DNA of 64,000 bases from Arthrobacter rhizosphaerae (lineage in GTDB: Bacteria; Actinomycetota; Actinomycetes; Actinomycetales; Micrococcaceae). Positions within the stretch are counted from its first letter, which is position 1. The number at the start of each line of letters is the position of its first letter. This document shows, one piece after another, positions 1 to 9,566 of this stretch. The notes under the pieces are model-generated. The model saw only the letters and a list, made by a program, of their open reading frames with translations. It made no database searches and was not told where the DNA came from. The position numbers were made by a program, and so were the translations under genes. The stretch spans positions 146,346 through 210,345 of the forward strand of contig NZ_JALLAN010000003.1 of the NCBI RefSeq assembly GCF_023062595.1, read 5' to 3'.

Positions 1-142
1 GGTTGCTCATTTTTCTCCCAAGAAAGATTGGTTTGCCGCCGGCTGGCAACCCTTCCATCCTTCGCGCTCGGGACAGTGTCCACCAGTGGCACAGATGCCC
101 GTATACGATTGATTCGGGCCAAAAACGCAAAAGGAGGGTCGC

Positions 143-1108
143 ATGCGGATCGCGGTGTACGCCTTCGACGACGTGACAATGTTCCATCTCGCGGTTCCGC
201 AGATGGTTTTTGACGAGGTCACGCGCCAAGGACTCGCTGAGTGGAGCACAGTCCTTTTCTCTGACCACGGTGGCAGCGTCCGGACGGCAGAGGGTTATCA
301 ACTGGGAGAGGTTCTGGGCCCTGAAGCGGCGGACGACGCGGACGTTGTGGTGGTGCCCTCATGGTTTGATGACGGCCGCGCGCCCAACGAAACCTTAGGC
401 GGCGTCCTCAAACAGGCACACGAGCGGGGTATGACTATCCTGGGGCTCTGCCTTGGCACTATCCCCGTTGCCGATGCTGGCCTGCTGACCGGACGTTCCG
501 CCGTCACACATTGGCAGTCCTTCGATTCACTCGCTGTCCGGCATCCTGATGTATTCCTCGATCAGACCGTGCTTTACATCGATCATGGTGATGTGCTGAC
601 CTCAGCCGGCACGGCGTCCGGACTCGATGCCTGCCTGCATCTGGTGCGGAGCCGTCTGGGTGCGGAGGCAGCCAACCGTGTTGCGCGCAGTCTGGTCATT
701 GCCCCACACCGCGAGGGCGGACAGGCGCAGTACATTGAACACCCCCTTCCGCCGCGCTCCTCCGATGACCCGATGGCACGGTTGCTCGAGTGGGCTCTGG
801 GCCGGCTGGGCGAGCCCCTCGGCATCGATCGCCTCGCATCCCAGGCGCACATGAGTCGGCGAACGTTCATCCGGGCCTTCCGGGCTTCGACAGGGACTAC
901 ACCGTCCGGCTGGATACGCACGCGGCGGCTTGATGCTGCTCGACGGCTGCTGGAAACCACCGACTTGTCGATCGATCAGGTCGCAGCCGACTGCGGTTTC
1001 GGCAGCGCTGTGACCCTCAGGCAGAATTTCGCACGAGCCTTCTCCACCACACCCACCGAATATCGACGCCACTTCGACGCCAATCTCGGAAGGGGATCGA
1101 CGCGATGA
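143..1108 (+). CDS. GlxA-type transcriptional regulator (DJ-1/PfpI + AraC HTH)
   Basis: A 321-residue transcription factor of the GlxA/FtrA type. Residues 1 to about 170 form a DJ-1/PfpI (class I amidotransferase-like) domain, with Cys103 in a GLCLG nucleophile-elbow motif. The C-terminal 100 residues carry an AraC-type double helix-turn-helix (MSRRTFIRAFRAS, then ADCGFGSAVTLRQNF). In this family the N-terminal domain senses a ligand rather than cleaving peptides. The start is set by a strong AAAAGGAGGG ribosome site about 5 bases before ATG. The next gene, a YCII-domain protein, follows after 55 bases on the same strand, so the pair may be co-transcribed. The ligand is not evident. Confidence 0.9.
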   Translation: MRIAVYAFDDVTMFHLAVPQMVFDEVTRQGLAEWSTVLFSDHGGSVRTAEGYQLGEVLGPEAADDADVVVVPSWFDDGRAPNETLGGVLKQAHERGMTILGLCLGTIPVADAGLLTGRSAVTHWQSFDSLAVRHPDVFLDQTVLYIDHGDVLTSAGTASGLDACLHLVRSRLGAEAANRVARSLVIAPHREGGQAQYIEHPLPPRSSDDPMARLLEWALGRLGEPLGIDRLASQAHMSRRTFIRAFRASTGTTPSGWIRTRRLDAARRLLETTDLSIDQVAADCGFGSAVTLRQNFARAFSTTPTEYRRHFDANLGRGSTR

Positions 1109-1163
1109 CGTTGCATCGGCAAGGATGAATGCGTCCCCGTGATGTGAAGAAGGAGTCAACGCG

Positions 1164-1505
1164 ATGACCAAGTATCTGATCTCGTTTCCCAGTGCGGCCA
1201 TGGTCCTCTCTGAAGAAGACCTGCAGGCGGCTTCGGATGCGTCGCGCGCTGTCGTCCAGGAGGCGAAGGATGCCGGCGTTTGGGTGTTCGGCGGCGGCAT
1301 CGACGAGAACATCCCGCCCGTCATGGTCGACGGCGATGGGACGGTGCGGGAGGGCACCTACCCACAAACGACGCAGCTCGACGGTGGATACTCCGTGTTG
1401 GAACTGCCCTCGTACGATGCAGCCTTGGATTGGGCCGCCAAGCTGGCGGCCGCCTGTCGGTGTGCGCAGGAGGTGCGCGCTTTCCACTACGATCCCGCCA
1501 GCTAG
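1164..1505 (+). CDS. YCII-related (DGPF-type) domain protein
   Basis: A 113-residue protein of the YCII/DGPF family, a small ferredoxin-like fold often found beside ECF sigma factors or AraC regulators. It begins MTKYLISFPSAAM and has the typical central stretch VFGGGIDENIPPVMV with acidic residues. Start chosen at ATG after AAGAAGGAG. It follows the GlxA-type regulator closely. The biochemical role of the family is not settled; a small enzymatic or ligand-binding role is usual. Confidence 0.75.
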   Translation: MTKYLISFPSAAMVLSEEDLQAASDASRAVVQEAKDAGVWVFGGGIDENIPPVMVDGDGTVREGTYPQTTQLDGGYSVLELPSYDAALDWAAKLAAACRCAQEVRAFHYDPAS

Positions 1506-1594
1506 GCAGTTCGGTCCCCACGGCGGGCTCCTTCAAAGACCACCCCGGATAGCTTCTAATTTCAGTGGGGTCAACTGCTGAACCCGGATATCAG

Positions 1595-2425
1595 TCAGTT
1601 GGGCACGTTCTTCAGACCGGCAAACATGTCCCTGGCATGCCCTGCGAAATCAAAGCCGCCGTCGCTTCCCCTGACGGTATGCATCGCAAGCGCCCATGCC
1701 CCCTCGAAGAGTCCAATGCTCCACCGCGCTTCAGCGAGTCGATGCGCAGCTCCCGGGAGTCCATATTCCTCGAGCAGGGCGGATTCGCCCTCAGCATCAA
1801 GATTTGCGGCTTGGGCAACTGTTGCAAGATCAAACATTCCGTCCCCAGCGCCGGCGAACTCCCAGTCGACAAGCCACAAACGGTCACCGTCGTCGATGAC
1901 GTTGTTGGGCCACACGTCATGGTGCGTGAGAACGGGCGCCGATGTTTCGGCGGCGCGGACTCGCTGCAGATGTGATTGGAGGTCATCTGGCACACGCGCG
2001 CCGCGTGCCGCTGCGAGGGAAAGCATCCCTTCCACCCTGTCCGGGAGGGTCGGAAGTTGGCGCGGCGCCGGCACATGGGAAGCTCGGAGCAATCGCGCCA
2101 TGCGTCGCACACGGTCGTCATCAAAATCAGAATCGGTGAGTGTCCGACCGTCAACCCAGTCAAGAAGAAGCACCCCGTTACCCACATGTGCCACCGCAGG
2201 CGACACACCTGCCTTTGCAGCGGCCAGCGTAGCGACAGCTTCCTGATCACGGTCCTGGCCCAAAGTATCCACCGGCTGACCGATCCTCAGGGCCCAAACC
2301 CGTGATCCCGCAGAGACCCGCCACAACTCGTTATTCAAACTCTGCCCGGCGGCACGTTCAAGGAGCACGTCCGCATTTTCAAACCCAGGGATCTCGGCAA
2401 GGGCTCTTAGCGCGGTGGAATTCAT
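1595..2425 (-). CDS. Phosphotransferase family protein (choline/thiamine kinase-like)
   Basis: A 276-residue protein-kinase-like phosphotransferase (APH/choline kinase superfamily). The catalytic loop VLTHHDVWPNNVID (Brenner motif HxDxxxxN) and the metal-binding LVDWEFAGAGD are both intact, so it is probably active. The sequence around the loop is closer to choline or thiamine kinase-like proteins than to known aminoglycoside kinases. ATG at 2425 is preferred because GGGGAA lies 7 bases upstream; a TTG/ATG start 15-18 bases further upstream is possible. The substrate cannot be read from the sequence. It is convergent with the YCII gene. Confidence 0.8.
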   Translation of the reverse strand: MNSTALRALAEIPGFENADVLLERAAGQSLNNELWRVSAGSRVWALRIGQPVDTLGQDRDQEAVATLAAAKAGVSPAVAHVGNGVLLLDWVDGRTLTDSDFDDDRVRRMARLLRASHVPAPRQLPTLPDRVEGMLSLAAARGARVPDDLQSHLQRVRAAETSAPVLTHHDVWPNNVIDDGDRLWLVDWEFAGAGDGMFDLATVAQAANLDAEGESALLEEYGLPGAAHRLAEARWSIGLFEGAWALAMHTVRGSDGGFDFAGHARDMFAGLKNVPN

Positions 2426-2449
2426 CGATTTATTCCCCATCAATTGATC

Positions 2450-2720
2450 TCAATTCGATTCGTTTGAAGACTCGGCGAGGGCTTGAGTGACTGAACCGAG
2501 GGCTTGCGTTATCTCTTGGCGAATCGTTTCGTCATGGATAAGCCCGTCTGGACTGATGGATTGCGTTGGGACCGGAACGGCTACGCAAGCCTCGTCGATC
2601 AAAACCGCACCTGTATATCCCAAGACCGTCGCAAGGGATGAATAACGCTCGCAATGACCGCCGTATTGACTGAACCAAGCCTGGTGCTCCCGCTGATCAG
2701 CAAGATTGGAGGAATCATGT
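2450..2720 (-). pseudogene. Remnant of NADPH-dependent FMN reductase (C-terminal piece)
   Basis: An open stretch on the minus strand encodes a sequence typical of the last 70 residues of NADPH-dependent FMN reductases: LATVLGYTGAVLIDEACV, then VPVPTQSISPDGLIHDETIR, ending in an ALGSVTQAL helix. The flavodoxin-like N-terminal half with the FMN loop is absent; upstream sequence in the same frame has no recognisable domain and runs into the divergent MFS gene. The upstream boundary is approximate. This is read as a truncated relic rather than a functional gene, from family knowledge only. Confidence 0.55.
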
Positions 2721-2782
2721 GACCACCGTATCTGGGCAGAACGTGGTGAAGGGGCGAGTAATCCATTAGCTAAGCTCAGAGC

Positions 2783-4117
2783 GTGACCTCTGATACCGCT
2801 ACGGCGCTGAACCCTCACCGGGTCCAGCGCCGTACAGTCTTAATTCTTAGCCTGGCCCAACTGCTCAGCGGGGTTGGCAGTGGCGCAAGCCTCTCCGTGG
2901 GCTCGCTCCTCGCCGTCCAGCTCTCCGGCTCCAACGCCTGGGCAGGTTCAGTCACCACTATCACTACCCTGGCAGCTGCAGTTGCCGCTATGCCACTGGC
3001 TGGCCTCGCCGAACGACGTGGCCGCAGGGTTGGGCTCGTATCTGGTGTGCTGTGCGGAATGCTGGGGGCGATTCTGGTAATCGCGGCAACGGTATCAGGG
3101 TTGTTTGCCCTGCTCCTCGCCGGAGCCGCCCTCCTTGGACTTGCCACCGCTGCTAACCTCCAGGCCAGATTTGCTGCGGTTGACCTGGCGGAGCCGGAGC
3201 ACCGGGGCCGCTCCCTTGCCATTGTCGTCTGGGCTGTTACCGCCGGCGCGGTAGCCGGCCCCAATCTGATCAAGCCTGGCGCTGTAGTGGGGGAGGCGAT
3301 GGGCCTGCCGGGTATCGCTGGACCCTTTGTTTTCTCGACGGCGGGACTCGCGTTGGCGGCCGTCCTGCTCCTCATTGGCCTCCGCCCGGATCCGTTGCTT
3401 CACGCCCGGGCCATGAGACAGGCCGCGGACGGAGTCGCGGATACAGCGGTGCCTGGTCCGCGTCGGGGCTCGCTTCTCAGAGGCCTGGCAGCCATCCGAT
3501 CATCTCCACGGGCTGGACTGGCACTCCTGGCCGTCGTTGCTGCACACGCCTGCATGGTGGCAGTCATGTCCATGACACCGCTGCATCTGCAACTCCTCAG
3601 CGAAGGGCCACTTGCTTCGCACAGTGCAGGCCACGCCCACACCGCCAGCACAGAAGTCTTTGTGCTGATCGGCTTCACCATTTCACTGCACATCGCAGGG
3701 ATGTATGCACTGTCTCCTTTGATGGGGTGGCTCACTGACCGTGTTGGCACGGTCCCGACAATCATCTTCGGGCACGCTCTGATCCTGGCAGCGGCTTGCT
3801 GTGCGGGGCTTGGCGCCGGAGAGACCAGCAACGTCACGACAGGTCTGGTGCTATTGGGACTAGGTTGGTCTGCTGCGACCATCGCCGGTTCCACGATGGT
3901 TGCGGAAAGTGTCAGCCCCGATCACCGGGTTCTGGTCCAGGGAGTTTCGGACATGCTGATGGGCGCTGCCGGAGCTGTTGGCGGGGCTTTCTCCGGCCTG
4001 GTCATGAGTTGGATCGGCTATCAGGGACTGAACCTCGTCGCCGTGGCCATTGCCGCCTTGGTGGTGGCCGTAATGTTGACTTCGAAAATCCGCGATGATC
4101 CGCACGGCCTAGGCTGA
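2783..4117 (+). CDS. MFS transporter
   Basis: A 444-residue major facilitator superfamily permease with about twelve hydrophobic segments and a long central loop near residues 210-235. The cytoplasmic loop motif between TM2 and TM3 is visible as GLAERRGRRVG, and a matching LMGWLTDRVG sits in the second half. A His-rich short loop (HSAGHAHTAS) lies around residue 280. GTG start; the stop is 4 bases before the GTG of the next gene, a phosphotransferase, suggesting translational coupling. Substrate unknown; drug or metabolite export is plausible for this subtype. Confidence 0.85.
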   Translation: MTSDTATALNPHRVQRRTVLILSLAQLLSGVGSGASLSVGSLLAVQLSGSNAWAGSVTTITTLAAAVAAMPLAGLAERRGRRVGLVSGVLCGMLGAILVIAATVSGLFALLLAGAALLGLATAANLQARFAAVDLAEPEHRGRSLAIVVWAVTAGAVAGPNLIKPGAVVGEAMGLPGIAGPFVFSTAGLALAAVLLLIGLRPDPLLHARAMRQAADGVADTAVPGPRRGSLLRGLAAIRSSPRAGLALLAVVAAHACMVAVMSMTPLHLQLLSEGPLASHSAGHAHTASTEVFVLIGFTISLHIAGMYALSPLMGWLTDRVGTVPTIIFGHALILAAACCAGLGAGETSNVTTGLVLLGLGWSAATIAGSTMVAESVSPDHRVLVQGVSDMLMGAAGAVGGAFSGLVMSWIGYQGLNLVAVAIAALVVAVMLTSKIRDDPHGLG

Positions 4118-4121
4118 CGCG

Positions 4122-4985
4122 GTGAGCAATGAGAGCCGGGTACCGGTCGAAGAGCGCCTCTATCTGCCCGCGCCGGGAGAGGAGTCCGACGTCGAACTTA
4201 TGCCGGCGGGCGATGTCACCGAAGGTGTGGTCCGCGTAGGAGGCACTATCCGCCGGCCGCATCAGCCGCAAAGCTTTGCCGTGGCTGACTACTTGGACTG
4301 GCTGGAAGACGCCGGCTTTGACGCCACGCCGCGGTTCCTGGGCAGGGACGCGGAAGGCCGCGACGTCCTGACCTTCGTCTCGGGAAAATGCGCCGGGGCG
4401 GAGCCCGAAGTGTGGGTCCAATCGGAGGAGCTGCTGGAATCGGTAGCCCGCCTGACGCGCAGCCTTCACGAAGCCTCCGAAGGATTTGTCCCCGCTGCGC
4501 ATCCTTTTCCGCCTCGCCCCGTCAGGCAGGATCCGCCAGAACTCGTCTGCCACCTGGATGTCACACCGCAGAACATCGTGGTACGCAAGGGCGTCGCCGT
4601 TGGCCTTGTCGATTTCGATCTCGCTGGCCCCAGCACTGCACTCAAGGATGCCTTCAATACAGCCATGCACTGGGTCCCGCTCCGCGATCCCGCAGACGCG
4701 TGGCCGGGATGGGAAGGAACTGATCCCTTCCGCCGGCTCCGGATTTTCGCCGACGCCTACGGTTGGACAACTGACGAACGACGGCGGCTTCACGCCGTCG
4801 GGATCGACGCCGTCAGGTTGTCCTACGAGCGGATGGAACACAACGCCCGGACCCTGGGAGGCGGGTGGAAGCGGATGTGGGATGACGGCGTCGGCGGCCT
4901 CATTGAGCGCCGCGCGCTCTGGCTGGACGCCCATTCTGAACGGTTGCTCGATTGCCTGATCGACAGAGCCCTACGGGAGTCCTGA
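4122..4985 (+). CDS. Phosphotransferase (APH family)
   Basis: A 287-residue kinase-fold phosphotransferase. The catalytic loop reads VCHLDVTPQNIVVRKG, with His-Leu-Asp in place of the more usual HGD but with Asp and Asn present, followed by GLVDFDLAGPST as the metal-binding segment. GTG start directly after the MFS gene. The pairing of an exporter-like MFS and an APH-type kinase recalls resistance or self-protection cassettes, but no substrate can be inferred and the family includes many metabolite kinases. Confidence 0.8.
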   Translation: MSNESRVPVEERLYLPAPGEESDVELMPAGDVTEGVVRVGGTIRRPHQPQSFAVADYLDWLEDAGFDATPRFLGRDAEGRDVLTFVSGKCAGAEPEVWVQSEELLESVARLTRSLHEASEGFVPAAHPFPPRPVRQDPPELVCHLDVTPQNIVVRKGVAVGLVDFDLAGPSTALKDAFNTAMHWVPLRDPADAWPGWEGTDPFRRLRIFADAYGWTTDERRRLHAVGIDAVRLSYERMEHNARTLGGGWKRMWDDGVGGLIERRALWLDAHSERLLDCLIDRALRES

Positions 4986-5067
4986 CCGAGCGGGAAAAGA
5001 CCAATCCCTTGACTTTTTCTTCTTTCGGACGGTCAATGAAATTAGGTACGGCCGCAAAGGGGTTCCC

Positions 5068-5880
5068 ATGGTTAATCCACATCCTTGGAACCGGCTCGTT
5101 GCCTTGGGAGACTCCTTCACCGAAGGAGTCGGAGACCCGGAACCGGAAAGCCCCGGAGGCCTTAGGGGCTGGGCCGATCGCGTCGCAGAGGAACTCAGTG
5201 TTGACCACCCTGATTTTGCCTACGCAAACCTGGCGGTAAGAGGCCGTCTACTTCAGCAGATCATCGAGGAGCAGGTTGAACCGGCGCTGGCCTTGAATCC
5301 GGACCTGGTCACGATCTCCGGGGGCGGGAACGATCTCGTCTTCCGGGCGAGCGACCCGGACCGCTTGGCGGAGAAATTCGATGAAGCGGTGGACAGGCTG
5401 AGCGCGACAGGTGCAACGGTTGTGCTGTTCACAGGTCCGGATTGGGGCGCAACGCCCGTATTCGGCCTGATCCGTGGAAAGATTGCGATCTTCAACGAAC
5501 ATTTGCGGGCCATTGCTGTGCGCCACGACAGTATCATCGTGGACCTGTGGGCCCTGCGGCAGTTGAGGGATCACAGCATGTGGGATCCTGACCGCCTGCA
5601 CTTCTCCCCGCTGGGCCACCACACCATTGCCGCCATGGTCCTGGACACGCTGAACGTGCCGCATTCCCTCGAACCGCTGGAGCCCAAGCCGCTTCCCAAG
5701 AGCTCCTGGCGGGGAGCCAGGACGGAGGACCTCGTCTGGGCGCGGGAATACCTCGCACCATGGATTCTCCGCCGCCTCCGCCACCGGACCTATGAGGACC
5801 GCGCCGCTAAGAGGCCTGAACCCGGCCCCGTCTTCGGCTCCGCGATGCCGGAGCACACCTCATCGAGCGGCGGTTCCTGA
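5068..5880 (+). CDS. SGNH/GDSL-type hydrolase
   Basis: A 270-residue SGNH-fold esterase/lipase-like hydrolase. Block I is ALGDSFTEGVGD (nucleophile Ser), block III is SGGGNDL and block V is DRLHFSPLGHH with the catalytic Asp and His, so all catalytic blocks are intact. No signal peptide is visible, suggesting a cytoplasmic enzyme. A TTGACT at 5009-5014 with a weak downstream -10 may be its promoter. Its C-terminus (after residue 200) is an arginine-rich extension. Natural substrate unknown. Confidence 0.88.
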   Translation: MVNPHPWNRLVALGDSFTEGVGDPEPESPGGLRGWADRVAEELSVDHPDFAYANLAVRGRLLQQIIEEQVEPALALNPDLVTISGGGNDLVFRASDPDRLAEKFDEAVDRLSATGATVVLFTGPDWGATPVFGLIRGKIAIFNEHLRAIAVRHDSIIVDLWALRQLRDHSMWDPDRLHFSPLGHHTIAAMVLDTLNVPHSLEPLEPKPLPKSSWRGARTEDLVWAREYLAPWILRRLRHRTYEDRAAKRPEPGPVFGSAMPEHTSSSGGS

Positions 5881-5912
5881 AACCGCCTGACCCGTTCCCG
5901 CCCGAGACAGGA

Positions 5913-7280
5913 TCAGGACACTCTTGCGTCCGCGATTTCAAGGACCTCATCCAGGATGGAGAGCCCGCGGTTCGCATCCTCCACCGAAATGTTCAGGGGC
6001 GGTACAACGTGGATGCGGTTGAAGTTGGCGAACGGGAGCAGTCCGCGCGTCCTGCAGGCTGCAATCAGCTCGTTCATTTCCGGGCTTGAAGCGCCGTAGG
6101 GCGCCAGTGGCTCGCGCGTCTGACGGTCCTTGACAAGCTCAATGGCCCAGAAAACTCCGGTACCACGCACGTCGCCTACTGACTGGTGTTTTTCCTGAAG
6201 TGTGGCCAGTCCCGGGCCGAGGACGTCGGACCCAAGTTGCGCCGCATTTTCGACGATGCCTTCATCCCTCATGGCGTTGATCGTCGCCACCGCCGCCGCC
6301 GTAGCCAGTGGATGGCCCGAATATGTCAGCCCGCCTGGGTACGCCCGCTGCCCAAAGGTAGCCGCGATCTCCGGCGAAATAGCCACTCCGCCCAGCGGGA
6401 CGTAGCCCGAGTTCACACCCTTGGCGAACGTCAAAAGGTCCGGAACCACCTCAAAGTGGTCAATAGCGAACCATTTCCCTGAACGTCCGAAACCGCACAT
6501 CACCTCGTCTGCGATGTAGATGATGCCGTATTTGGTGGCAAGTTCCCGGACGCCCTGCAGGTAGCCCGGCGGCGGCACCATGATCCCTGCCGTTCCGGGA
6601 ATCGATTCAAGAATGACCGCCGCGATAGTAGACGGTCCTTCAAGCTGGATCATGGTCTCCAGATGCTCCAGGGCCCGCTGCGTTTCTTCCTCCGGCGTCG
6701 AGGAATGGAACTGAGTGCGGTAGAGGAATGGCGCATGGAAGTGGACCGTCCCTGCATTGCCGTAGTCGTTGGGAATGCGGCGGGGGTCGCCGGTCACGTT
6801 GACGGCCAAGGCCGTTCCGCCGTGATAGGAACGGTAAGCCGAGAGGACCTTGTACTTACCCGTGTGCAACCTCGCCATGCGGATGGCATGTTCGACGGCG
6901 TCAGCCCCGCCGTTCGTGAAGAAAATCTTGTTGAGCTCCCCCGGGGTCAGCTCAGCGATCAGCCGTGCTGCTTCCGAACGGGCCTCATTCACGAACTGGG
7001 GGGCAACGGTGCAGAGCTTGCCTGCCTGCTCCTGGATAGCGGCAACCACTTTCGGATGCTGATGGCCGATGTTGGTGTTGACCAGTTGTGAAGAGAAGTC
7101 GAGAAGCCTGTTGCCGTCCCCATCCCAGACGTAGGAACCCGCGGCTCGCGTGATCGTCATGGGAGTGAGCGTCTCCTGGGCTGACCACGAGTGAAAAACG
7201 TGCCTTCGGTCAAGCTCGTAGGCGCGCCGTCCGGCTGCAAGGTCTTCCTCAGGTATCTGCTGTTCGGTGGTTGCAGTCAT
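5913..7280 (-). CDS. Class III PLP-dependent aminotransferase
   Basis: A 455-residue fold-type I, class III aminotransferase (aspartate aminotransferase family protein in the wide sense; omega-amino-acid or taurine:pyruvate type). The PLP-contact motif IADEVMCGFGRSGKW and the Schiff-base lysine in LLTFAKGVNSGYVPLGG are intact, as is the FFTNGGADAVEHAIRMAR cofactor-phosphate region. ATG at 7280 is chosen because GAGGAGAC precedes it; an upstream in-frame start at 7352 lacks a ribosome site. No transporter or partner enzyme is adjacent, so the amino donor remains open. Confidence 0.88.
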   Translation of the reverse strand: MTATTEQQIPEEDLAAGRRAYELDRRHVFHSWSAQETLTPMTITRAAGSYVWDGDGNRLLDFSSQLVNTNIGHQHPKVVAAIQEQAGKLCTVAPQFVNEARSEAARLIAELTPGELNKIFFTNGGADAVEHAIRMARLHTGKYKVLSAYRSYHGGTALAVNVTGDPRRIPNDYGNAGTVHFHAPFLYRTQFHSSTPEEETQRALEHLETMIQLEGPSTIAAVILESIPGTAGIMVPPPGYLQGVRELATKYGIIYIADEVMCGFGRSGKWFAIDHFEVVPDLLTFAKGVNSGYVPLGGVAISPEIAATFGQRAYPGGLTYSGHPLATAAAVATINAMRDEGIVENAAQLGSDVLGPGLATLQEKHQSVGDVRGTGVFWAIELVKDRQTREPLAPYGASSPEMNELIAACRTRGLLPFANFNRIHVVPPLNISVEDANRGLSILDEVLEIADARVS

Positions 7281-7365
7281 GGTTGTCTCCTCAAGGACGG
7301 TACGGAAAGGTGTTTGGCTTGCCATCCCTAAAGAAGTAAACACCCTTAACAAGCCGCCCGCACCG

Positions 7366-9522
7366 CTAGTCCTTTCCGCGCAGCCGGGCCTTTTCAGCGA
7401 TGTCAGTCATCCAGGGCCTGGCTCCATGATGGAACACCATTCCATCGGGCAGGCCCTGTACGGACGGTACGGAATTGGCAATGTCGATAGTGATACGGCC
7501 ACCGGCCATGGGCGCGTTAGTGATGTGCAGGTCCCCATAGGATTCCGGGAGGGCGGGGTCCATCCACAGGCGGCCGAGTCCGACGTCGGGGTGGTAGCCC
7601 ATCAGGCTTTTGATGAGCATGAGCGGCGTCGTCGCTGCCCAGGCCTGCGGGGAGCACGCCGTCGGATAGGGAACCGGCCTGGCGAACTGGTTCCGGTCAA
7701 AGCCGCAGAAGAGCTCCGGGAGCCGGCCGCGGGAGTATTCGGCCGCCTCCAACAGGGCGGTGGAGATCCGTTGCGCCTGATCCACAAAACCGCAGCGCAT
7801 AAGGCCACCCACGATGATGGCGTTGTCGTGGGGCCAGACCGATCCGTTGTGGTAGCTGGCGGGATTGTAGGCGCCCATGTCGGTGGCGAGTGTCCGCACT
7901 CCCCAGCCACTGAACATTTCGCGGGACATCAGGCGTTCGGCTACCAGCGGAGCCTTGTCGTCGTCGATGATGCCGAACACCAGGCACTGCCCCATGTTGG
8001 AAGCGCAGGCATCGACGGGCCGCTTCTTTCCGTCCAGGGCGATGGCGTAATACCCACGGTCAGGCAGCCAGAACTGTTCATTGAACTGCTTCTTCAGCTT
8101 CTCCCCGAGCTCCCGGTACTCGGCTGCCAAGGCAACGTCGCCGGCGTCGGCCGCCAGCTTGGAGCGGATCATGTACGCGGTGTAAACGTGGGCCTGGACC
8201 TCGCACAGTGCGATCGGAGGTTCGGCAATAGTGCCATCGGCGAAGTTGATGCCGTCCCAGGAGTCCTTCCAGCCCTGGTTGATGAGCCCACGGTCATTGA
8301 GACGCGCATACTCGACAAAGCCGTCACCGTCTTTGTCGCCGTAGTCCCGGATCCAGTCCAGGGCCCGATCGGCGTGAGGCAGCAGAGCGGCGATGAGATC
8401 CGGTGCAAATCCCCAGCGGCTTACTTCGCCGAGGACGCATACGAACAGGGGTGTGGCGTCAACGCTTCCGTAGTAAGCCGACTTTCCGCCCAGCGCCAAC
8501 GCACTGGAAAGGTCAAGCCTGACCTCGTGAAGGATTTTGCCCGGCTCCTCCTCGCTCATTTTGTCCACCACGCTGCCTTGGCGGTCGGCCAGTGTCTGCA
8601 AGGTACCGAGAGCAAGGGACGGGTCCACTGCTATCGCCATGCTGGAAGCCCAGAGCGAGTCCCGTCCGAACAGCGTCATGAACCAAGGGGCACCTGCGGC
8701 GACCACAATCCGCTCGGGATGGTCCGGGTCCTCAATGCGGAGTGAGCCGAGGTCGTCGTAGCTGCGGCGCAGAGTCCTCTCGATGGACTGGTTGCTCATA
8801 TGCAGCACGGGGATCTTGGCCACCCACTCCTGTCGCCGCTGGTCCCGCGGGGACACCTGGCCTGAGGCCGGACGGACTATGTGTGCCGGCGGATTTTTTC
8901 CGTCGACGGCGGGCACGACGGTCAGCGCGGTATTCCAGTGCCCGTGCGGCGGGATACTTATGCGATACGTCAGGGCATCCGATGAGATCCTGGCACCACT
9001 GGCTTTGACCACAACCTCCTTCCTGACGTCCTGCCACGTGGCCCGGATAGTCAGGGACTCGCCGTCGGTCTGGCGGGACTCTTCCCACCGACGCCGGACG
9101 TGCGCCTCCTTCACCTCGAAGAGGTCAGCGAAATCCGATTCAACGCTCAGGGCAAGTGTGCATTCGGCGGATTGCAAAGAGTGGTTCCAGACCGTGATTT
9201 TCTCCAGGATTCCGGCAGCCACTTCACGCTCACGCTCCACGATCAGTGGGCTGTCCGCATACCCGTCCCGCCGGGGCACACGGCAGGCAAACAGGGCACG
9301 GTACGGTTCTTTCATCTCCGCTGTCAGCGGCTCCAGGGGCAGCCCGTTGACAGTCAGGTTCCAGCGGGACAGGATGCGCGTGTCTTCATGGAAAACCCCG
9401 TGCGGGTATTCCGGATGAATGTCCCCGTTTGCCGACGAGATGCAGAATGACGACCCCTCCACCAAGGTGACCGTCCCGGGTACGACGGCCCCGGCGCGCG
9501 TATCAGCATCCAATCCAGCCAT
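7366..9522 (-). CDS. Amylo-alpha-1,6-glucosidase (glycogen debranching-type)
   Basis: A 718-residue protein of the amylo-alpha-1,6-glucosidase/six-hairpin glycosidase group. The N-terminal beta-sandwich (GTVTLVEGSSFCISSANGDI) is followed by an alpha/alpha toroid with TLFGRDSLWASSMA, IRDYGDKDGDGFVEYAR and NHGSVWPHDNAI-like motifs (here YHNGSVWPHDNAIIVGGL). The acidic residues in GRDS and DGDGFVEY fit family catalytic positions. A GTG at 9531 is also possible, but GGAG lies 8 bases before the ATG at 9522. No secretion signal, so it acts on intracellular glucans or imported oligosaccharides. A small acidic repeat protein lies just upstream on the same strand. Confidence 0.88.
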   Translation of the reverse strand: MAGLDADTRAGAVVPGTVTLVEGSSFCISSANGDIHPEYPHGVFHEDTRILSRWNLTVNGLPLEPLTAEMKEPYRALFACRVPRRDGYADSPLIVEREREVAAGILEKITVWNHSLQSAECTLALSVESDFADLFEVKEAHVRRRWEESRQTDGESLTIRATWQDVRKEVVVKASGARISSDALTYRISIPPHGHWNTALTVVPAVDGKNPPAHIVRPASGQVSPRDQRRQEWVAKIPVLHMSNQSIERTLRRSYDDLGSLRIEDPDHPERIVVAAGAPWFMTLFGRDSLWASSMAIAVDPSLALGTLQTLADRQGSVVDKMSEEEPGKILHEVRLDLSSALALGGKSAYYGSVDATPLFVCVLGEVSRWGFAPDLIAALLPHADRALDWIRDYGDKDGDGFVEYARLNDRGLINQGWKDSWDGINFADGTIAEPPIALCEVQAHVYTAYMIRSKLAADAGDVALAAEYRELGEKLKKQFNEQFWLPDRGYYAIALDGKKRPVDACASNMGQCLVFGIIDDDKAPLVAERLMSREMFSGWGVRTLATDMGAYNPASYHNGSVWPHDNAIIVGGLMRCGFVDQAQRISTALLEAAEYSRGRLPELFCGFDRNQFARPVPYPTACSPQAWAATTPLMLIKSLMGYHPDVGLGRLWMDPALPESYGDLHITNAPMAGGRITIDIANSVPSVQGLPDGMVFHHGARPWMTDIAEKARLRGKD

Positions 9523-9566
9523 CCCGGACACTCCACGAGATCAGCGGGGCCAGGCGCCCCGGCAAC

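Noticed and set aside
4002..4934. Minus-strand open frame of 310 codons
   Set aside because: Antisense to the phosphotransferase gene that carries intact kinase motifs; its translation has no recognisable domain.
7267..8745. Long plus-strand open frame of 492 codons
   Set aside because: It is antisense to the aminotransferase start and the debranching enzyme gene, whose family motifs are unmistakable; high GC creates such shadow frames.
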